Below the pieces are notes generated by a model. It was not told where the DNA came from. It ran no database searches and saw only the letters and a list, made by a program, of their open reading frames with translations. Position numbers and translations under genes: made by a program. Positions 59,333-64,000 of a stretch of 64,000 bases of DNA are shown here, in pieces (position 1 is the first letter of the stretch; each line of letters begins with the position of its first letter). The stretch spans positions 500,023-564,022 of the forward strand of contig MKVQ01000004.1 in assembly GCA_001899635.1 (NCBI GenBank), read 5' to 3'. Source of the DNA: Myxococcales bacterium 68-20. GTDB taxonomy: Bacteria; Myxococcota_A; Polyangia; Polyangiales; Polyangiaceae.

Positions 59333-59475
59333 GCGGCCAGCACACCCCGGATACGAGCCGACGGCAAGCGCCGCGAGTCCGGCCGCACGCAACACGCGCG
59401 GTGACATGCGCGTCAGCGGGCGATCGAGCATGAGCTCCACGCGCGTACGCGGGTCCGCAGCGTTTCGATGGAGCG

Positions 59476-60843
59476 TCAGGGGGCGGTCGTGAACGATCGA
59501 AAGGACGACTGCGCTTCGTAGAGCACGGGTAAGGCGTTCTTGTCCGCCGCGTCGTTGCCGGCGTACGCGTCCACCGACGCAAATGGGGCGAACGCTCCCA
59601 CCACCCAATTGTAGGTCGTTCCCGGCGGCAGCTGAATCCCGGCCGACGCCAGGTCGGGGAGGCGGGCCTCGGTCGCGGCCGTGACGATCTGATAGTGCGG
59701 ATTGCCCGGCCCGGCGAGGAGCACGAGCACGTGGACTCCCCCATCGAGCTTCGTCCATGAGAACGACGTGCTCATGTTCACGCCTGTCGCCTTGTCCACG
59801 GGAAGCACGAGGGTCGGTGACGGCAGAATCCCGATCGTGGCATTCACGGCATCGAGCGCGAGCTCGTTCTTGGTCGTCGTCGACCTGGCTCCGGTACTTG
59901 CATTCTCGGCCGACACCGTGACCTGCACCTTGGCGTCGCCGATCGCGGGAACGGGATAGACAATGTTGGGGCCGGGTTCGGGGTCCTTGGGAAGTTCAAT
60001 GGCGATCTGACCGCCGATGGTGAGTCGCAGGGTCTTTTGCTTTACGGCATAGTCTGCCGGAGCGGTCGTGCTTGCACTGAAGCTCACCTTGCCAATTGGC
60101 TCTAGCGTGATCTTCGTCGGAATCTCGTTGTCGCCCTCGGTGATCGAGACGTTCGTCAGAGTCCCGTATCCCTTGTATTCGATCGGCTTCTGGTCGTTCG
60201 CCGCCTTGTACGTGTATTGAAGCGCGTGCAAGGTCCCGGGAATCGTCGCGGGTCCCGTCCAGCTCGTGGCCGGCGGCGCGAGAATGAACGTATTCTCACC
60301 GGGCTGCGAAAACCCCGGCGTCGCGCTGTAGAGCGCTTTGGCAGCGAGCTGCACGGACGTGCGAGTGAGCGCGGCTTCGGGATACCCGCCTCCACCGGCG
60401 AGTGTTCCTTGGATCCCCGCCTGGCGCAGCTGGGTGGACGGATCGACCGCCACGATCGTGGGGTCGGGGCGAGACAGCCCTTCGTAGATCACCACGGTCT
60501 TGCTCGTCCCGAGAAGCACCGTGACGGTGTAAGGCGGTGACACGTTCGGAACCGTGAACTGGCCGCTCGTGTCCGTCAGGGCCAGCGGATGATCGCCGAT
60601 GTGGACGGGTAGCCCTGCGAGCGGCCTCCTGCCCATGTCGAGCACCTTCCCGCGGACGGATATCGTCGCCGGAGCTGCATCGTCGTCTCCAACACCTCCG
60701 CTCGGTGTCTCGTCGTGAGCCTGCTCTCCGGACGACGCCGGTTGGCCGGGCTCGTCACTACATCCGGCGGCGGATTGAACGAGGGCCGAGAGCAAGAAGA
60801 GGAGTCCGAGTCCGTTCCGTCGATACGAGCTGTGAGTCGCCAT
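59476..60843 (-). CDS. Lipoprotein with carboxypeptidase-regulatory-like and beta-sandwich domains
   Basis: 455 residues from ATG 60843. The signal LFLLSALVQSAAGC gives Cys about 28. An Asp/Gly/Ser/Glu linker (30-58) is followed by a carboxypeptidase-regulatory-like (CarboxypepD_reg) beta domain (about 60-140): VRGKVLDMGRRPLAGLPVHI, LALTDTSGQFTVPNVSPPYT. A second beta region (190-360) has no named match. The last 90 residues (SPTLVLPVDKATGVNMSTSF, SWTKLDGGVHVLVLLAGPGN, GTTYNWVVGAFAPFASVDAY) look like a fibronectin-type or Ig-like sandwich with a C-terminal SSFRSFTTAP. Surface-exposed by prediction; ligand unknown. Single gene, flanked on both sides by gaps of 140-280 bases. Confidence 0.82.
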   Translation of the reverse strand: MATHSSYRRNGLGLLFLLSALVQSAAGCSDEPGQPASSGEQAHDETPSGGVGDDDAAPATISVRGKVLDMGRRPLAGLPVHIGDHPLALTDTSGQFTVPNVSPPYTVTVLLGTSKTVVIYEGLSRPDPTIVAVDPSTQLRQAGIQGTLAGGGGYPEAALTRTSVQLAAKALYSATPGFSQPGENTFILAPPATSWTGPATIPGTLHALQYTYKAANDQKPIEYKGYGTLTNVSITEGDNEIPTKITLEPIGKVSFSASTTAPADYAVKQKTLRLTIGGQIAIELPKDPEPGPNIVYPVPAIGDAKVQVTVSAENASTGARSTTTKNELALDAVNATIGILPSPTLVLPVDKATGVNMSTSFSWTKLDGGVHVLVLLAGPGNPHYQIVTAATEARLPDLASAGIQLPPGTTYNWVVGAFAPFASVDAYAGNDAADKNALPVLYEAQSSFRSFTTAP

Positions 60844-60993
60844 GAAGCTCCGAGTCCGAAGTCTCTTCGGGTGAGACGGTCGTCGCGCACGAGTCGCCGA
60901 AAGCCGTCGCCCCGGAGAGAAGCAACGGCGGTGCCCCGCGCGATTTCCCGTCGGAAGCAGGCGCATTCGTGGCGTGGCGCTCGAAATCTTGCT

Positions 60994-61019
60994 CGGCTCT
61001 CGAATTTTCGAGAGAGCCG
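60994..61019 (-). terminator. Hairpin downstream of the VOC gene
   Basis: CGGCTCTCGAA, 2-base loop, TTCGAGAGAGCCG pairs over eleven positions with one 2-base bulge. It lies 107 bases after the minus-strand stop of the VOC gene (61126); a short ATTTC run follows on the minus strand. Plausible terminator. Confidence 0.5.
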
Positions 61020-61125
61020 CTCGCGAAAAGTTGAGACCGCGCACGACCCGCATGAGGGCTTCGATGGCCCGCTGGTGCGGCCGAGAGAGCTGACCGTTCT
61101 CGACGAGCTCGCGTCTCGAGCTCGA

Positions 61126-61512
61126 TCAGCCGAGCGGGGCGAAGAGGCTCACGTGCGCGCCGTCGGGATCTTCGACGATCGCGTAGCGCTGACCCCAGAA
61201 CGCATCCCACGGCTCCCTGACGCTCTTGTGACCTGCAGCGATCACGGCGGCATGGGCCTCGTCGACCTCCTTCGGTGAGCCGCAGAGGAACGCGAGGCCC
61301 ACACGCTGGCCGCGCGGCTCGACCCATCCGGGCGTCAGCTGCTTGTCGAGCGCCGCCGAGTTGAGCGAGATGCGGTAGCCGTTCGACTTCACCTCGACGT
61401 AGTCCTGACCCGGCGCGGGGTCGGGAAAGTCGAGACCGATGAGGCGGTAGAAGCGGATCGCGCGCGGGATGTCGGAGGCGACGATCCCGACCATGTCGGG
61501 GACGATGGGCAT
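61126..61512 (-). CDS. VOC (glyoxalase/bleomycin-resistance) superfamily protein
   Basis: 128 residues, ATG 61512. A single VOC module: PDMVGIVASDIPRAIRFYRL, YVEVKSNGYRISLN, QRVGLAFLCGSPKEVDEAHA and the C-terminal AIVEDPDGAHVSLFAPL. A metal-binding Glu/His set is not fully visible; Glu in IVEDPDG is present, whereas the N-terminal His is replaced by Val-Gly, so a canonical glyoxalase metal site is uncertain. It lies 26 bases downstream of the AraC regulator on the same strand, so the two form an operon. Likely small-molecule binding or detoxification, controlled by the AraC protein. Confidence 0.9.
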   Translation of the reverse strand: MPIVPDMVGIVASDIPRAIRFYRLIGLDFPDPAPGQDYVEVKSNGYRISLNSAALDKQLTPGWVEPRGQRVGLAFLCGSPKEVDEAHAAVIAAGHKSVREPWDAFWGQRYAIVEDPDGAHVSLFAPLG

Positions 61513-61538
61513 GCTGGGCTCCTTTTCGGGCGCAGAAG

Positions 61539-62315
61539 CTAGGTCGATGCGGCCCCCGCCGTCTTGAACGAATCCGACACCACGGGCGGAGGACGGCGCT
61601 CCGCGACCAGCACCCGCGGGGTGACGCCGGCGAGCGCGCTCGCATCACGCGTGAAATGAGCCTGATCGGCGTATCCCGCGACCGCTGCCGCGACGGATGC
61701 GCGCTCACCCGCCGAGATGGCGGCCACGGCGCGCTGGAGCCGCGTCACACGGCCGAACATCTTCGGCGCGATCCCGACGCGCGCCTCGAACCGCCGTGTC
61801 AGCTGGCGTTCGGAGAGACACGCGGCCCTCGCCGCCTCGTGGACCGTCCCGCCGTCGGCAAGGAAAGCGAGCGCAGCGCGGATGCGAAGGTCGACCGCTC
61901 CGCCGCTGCGAGCGATGCGTCGAGAGAGGAGCTCATCGATGGAGGGGGCGGCAGCGAGGGGTTCGGTCGACGAGCGCTCGAGCACGCCGAGCAGAGTGTC
62001 CTCGAGCTCGGACGCTGAGTCCCAGAGATCGTCGAGCGGCGCAACGCCATCGGTGAGCTCTCGCGGCGCCGCCGGCAGGAGACGCGCGGCCTCGCCGGCA
62101 CGAAAGCGGATCCCGATCACTCCCTCGGAGCTCGCCGGCGACACGATCGCCCGCGTCATCGTTCCCACGACGATCCCTCGCGACGAGCCGCCGAGCAGCA
62201 CGTCGATGCATCCGTCCGGCAGGACGCGATGCGCAGCAGAGGGGCCCGAGATCGTCCAGTAGCACTCGACGAGCGAACGCAGCTCGGACGCGGGCGCGAT
62301 CTCGGCGTACGGCAC
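61539..62315 (-). CDS. AraC-family transcriptional regulator
   Basis: 258 residues from GTG 62315. N-terminal sensor domain (1-150) with SLVECYWTISGPSAAHRVLP and DGCIDVLLGGSSR, as in DUF6597-type regulators. C-terminal AraC DNA-binding domain (about 155-240) with two helix-turn-helix parts: VHEAARAACLSERQLTRRFE and AVAAAVAGYADQAHFTRDAS. The first gene of a two-gene operon with the VOC protein. The adjacent divergent gene (62435) lies 119 bases away and could be under shared control. Inducer unknown. Confidence 0.92.
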   Translation of the reverse strand: MPYAEIAPASELRSLVECYWTISGPSAAHRVLPDGCIDVLLGGSSRGIVVGTMTRAIVSPASSEGVIGIRFRAGEAARLLPAAPRELTDGVAPLDDLWDSASELEDTLLGVLERSSTEPLAAAPSIDELLSRRIARSGGAVDLRIRAALAFLADGGTVHEAARAACLSERQLTRRFEARVGIAPKMFGRVTRLQRAVAAISAGERASVAAAVAGYADQAHFTRDASALAGVTPRVLVAERRPPPVVSDSFKTAGAAST

Positions 62316-62434
62316 GCCGTCGTTCTAGCGTGCATGTCCCGAGTGGCAAGCGGCGTCGGGCTCGGGTGCCCCGTGCGACGAAGCGCGGCCATAGGCGACC
62401 CCGATCTCATCATGAGCTAAGGTATCCGGCCGTC

Positions 62435-64000
62435 GTGAACGGCCCGCTCGAGTCGGCAAAGCACGCCCGTCTGCTGCGCGCGGGGCGACTTGCGAGCGCC
62501 GCGCTGTTCGTCTCGCAGTTCGTCCTGCTCGACATCGTGCTCTCGGGCGGCGGCGCATGGGCCCATCGCCCTGGTAGCCTGCGGGCGACGCTCGGAAGCA
62601 TCGCCGTCTGGACCGCGCTCTTGGTGCTCGCACGCGCGGGACGGCCGGCGCGGGTGCTCCTTGCCGCGCTCGCCGCCACCGTTCTCGTGGTGCAGGCGTT
62701 CGTCCATCGCTTCGTTCACGTGCCGCTCGACGTCCAGGTCGCCGAGTCGGCCCGGCACACCTTCAGCATCATCCGCCCGGTCCTCGTGCGCATGCTGCCT
62801 GCGGTGGCGCTCGCGACGGCGGTCGTGACGATGATCGAGCTCGCGCTCCTCACCGTTGCGCGGTGGGACGCCGGCCGACGAGCCCGGGTCGTGTTCGTCC
62901 TCGCTGCGTTCGTGGCGATCGTGATCGGCCCCGAGCCTCGCCATTCGACGCCCGACGTCCGCGCATTCCATGCGTTGAGGGTCCTCGGTCACGACGCTCC
63001 GAGGCCGATCGCCGGCGCGGTCGCCCTTCCACCGCTCCACTCCGCTCGGAGCGAGACGCCGGATGTCCTCTTCATCCTCACCGAGAGCGTGCGCACCGTC
63101 GACTATGTCCCGCATGGGCCCGAGGCGACGGCTCCCGCCTCCGCGGAGGCAACTCCCGGCCGGCTCGAGCTCGACGAGCTCCGCTCGATCTCGAGCTACA
63201 CGGCGGTCTCGCTCTCGGCGATCATCACCGGCCTCTCGCAAGAAGGAGAACGCGACGACATTCTCCAAGCGCCGAACCTCTTCGACTTCGCCCACGCCGC
63301 ACGGGCGGACGTCGGGTACTACTCGGCGCAGTCGCGCGAGACGTTCGAGACGAAGGACGTGCGCGCCGCGGTGGACCACTTCGTCACCCTCGAGACCATC
63401 GCCGGCCGCGAAGTCGAGGACGAGGACCCCGAGTGGATCGGCAAGCCTCTCGACCACATGGTCATCGATCGGTTCATCGCCGAGCTCCCGGCTCGCCCGC
63501 ACCCGTCGATGACGGTCTTGCACCTGTACGGGACCCACGCGCCCTACTACTTCGAGGACGCAACGGCGAAGTTCAGGCCCTTCGAGCGCGTCGCCGGCTG
63601 GTCCGGGATGCCGAAGCTGCGCAACGCGTACAGGAACGCGATCGCAGAGCAGGACCGCCAGGTGGCGCGCGCGATCGAGGCGTTCAAGGCGCACGTCGGC
63701 CATCGTCCATGGCTGATCGTCTTCACCAGCGACCATGGCGAGTCGTTCGGCGAGCACTCGGCAATCCACCACGGGCAAAACCTCTACGACGAGCAGGTGC
63801 GCGTGCCGGGATGGTTCGCGGCAGGGGACGGGACATTGAGCGACGACGAGAAGCGCGCCCTCCACGACCACCGGCGGCGATCCGTGACGCATCTCGATTT
63901 GCTGCCGACGATGCTCGACGCGCTCGGGCTCCTGGAGAACTTCTCGGTGCGAAGCCACGTGGAGCGCTTGCCCGGGCGGAGCCTCCTTCGGCCCTACACG
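62435..64000 (+). CDS. Membrane-bound sulfatase/phosphoethanolamine-transferase superfamily protein (cut by window end)
   Basis: 522 codons visible, GTG 62435, frame open at the window edge. Five membrane helices in residues 1-180 (including ALFVSQFVLLDIVLS, AVWTALLVLAR, VLLAALAATVLVVQAF, LATAVVTMIELALL and VVFVLAAFVAIVIG). A periplasmic alkaline-phosphatase-superfamily domain begins at about 205: DVLFILTESVR (metal-binding Glu217), SSYTAVSLSAIITGL with Thr256 at the nucleophile position, TSDHGESFGEH (Asp433, His434) and HHGQNLYDEQVRVP (His445/446). A Thr in place of the sulfatase Cys/Ser motif points to a lipid-head-group or lipoteichoic-acid-type transferase rather than a sulfatase. Divergent from the AraC/VOC operon. 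Acceptor unknown. Confidence 0.88.
   Translation, partial: MNGPLESAKHARLLRAGRLASAALFVSQFVLLDIVLSGGGAWAHRPGSLRATLGSIAVWTALLVLARAGRPARVLLAALAATVLVVQAFVHRFVHVPLDVQVAESARHTFSIIRPVLVRMLPAVALATAVVTMIELALLTVARWDAGRRARVVFVLAAFVAIVIGPEPRHSTPDVRAFHALRVLGHDAPRPIAGAVALPPLHSARSETPDVLFILTESVRTVDYVPHGPEATAPASAEATPGRLELDELRSISSYTAVSLSAIITGLSQEGERDDILQAPNLFDFAHAARADVGYYSAQSRETFETKDVRAAVDHFVTLETIAGREVEDEDPEWIGKPLDHMVIDRFIAELPARPHPSMTVLHLYGTHAPYYFEDATAKFRPFERVAGWSGMPKLRNAYRNAIAEQDRQVARAIEAFKAHVGHRPWLIVFTSDHGESFGEHSAIHHGQNLYDEQVRVPGWFAAGDGTLSDDEKRALHDHRRRSVTHLDLLPTMLDALGLLENFSVRSHVERLPGRSLLRPYT

Noticed and set aside
1-64000. Prophage, insertion sequence, integrase, CRISPR array or toxin-antitoxin locus
   Set aside because: No transposase, recombinase, capsid or Cas-like protein and no repeat-spacer pattern seen; gene composition appears uniform.

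Overview
This window looks like chromosomal core and accessory DNA from a very GC-rich, predatory or social deltaproteobacterium-type organism of the Myxococcota, most likely the order Polyangiales. That placement is inference from content, not from a marker gene. The grounds are the strong G/C bias at third codon positions, about eighteen predicted lipoproteins with Asp/Ala/Gly-rich linkers after the lipidated cysteine, Cys-rich NCGxCG-repeat surface proteins, RCC1, IgGFc-binding and beta-propeller lipoproteins, an ECF41 sigma factor, a eukaryote-like Ser/Thr kinase and many GTG/TTG starts. I see no rRNA, tRNA, CRISPR array, insertion sequence, phage gene or attachment site.

Layout. 1-4.2 kb: a truncated secreted protein, a FadL-type outer-membrane transporter with an odd 128-residue charged/proline tail, and a Cys-rich lipoprotein built of three repeats. 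4.5-10.2 kb: an ADP-ribosylglycohydrolase, a TetR regulator, a hybrid histidine kinase, a metallo-beta-lactamase-fold hydrolase and a small membrane protein. 10.3-15.8 kb: a 1455-residue metzincin lipoprotein and a small lipoprotein. 16-19.6 kb: an ECF41 sigma factor translationally coupled to a FAD/NAD oxidoreductase, then an OmdA-like protein and a GST. 19.6-24.9 kb: a three-gene ABC-2-type transporter operon whose ATPase has lost every catalytic motif, divergent from a ten-helix membrane protein that ends in a sigma-54-activator AAA+ domain that has also lost its Walker A and GAFTGA elements. 24.9-26.5 kb: a lipoprotein and a DUF4336 protein.

26.7-36.1 kb holds the most system-like block, all on the minus strand. 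A predicted beta-barrel protein, an ECF sigma factor and a membrane/TPR-like candidate anti-sigma factor are followed by five overlapping lipoprotein genes: NCGxCG repeats, two beta-propellers, an RCC1 repeat protein and an IgGFc-binding-like protein. A strong hairpin closes the run. I read this as a cell-surface signalling module next to, and perhaps controlling, a surface-protein operon.

36.6-50.3 kb carries further lipoproteins (one with five 60-residue repeats), an HD-GYP c-di-GMP phosphodiesterase, an integral membrane protein, a Ser/Thr kinase and two probable gene remnants. 50.4-54.5 kb: an SDR-like protein coupled to a PlsC-like acyltransferase, divergent from an EF-hand/zinc-peptidase lipoprotein. 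54.6-64 kb is more housekeeping: aat, a sigma-70 factor with a TTG start overlapping a possible leader ORF, a HAD-IIA phosphatase, BolA, a Lys-repeat DUF2185 protein, a carboxypeptidase-regulatory-like lipoprotein, a VOC/AraC pair, and a membrane sulfatase-superfamily transferase cut by the window end.
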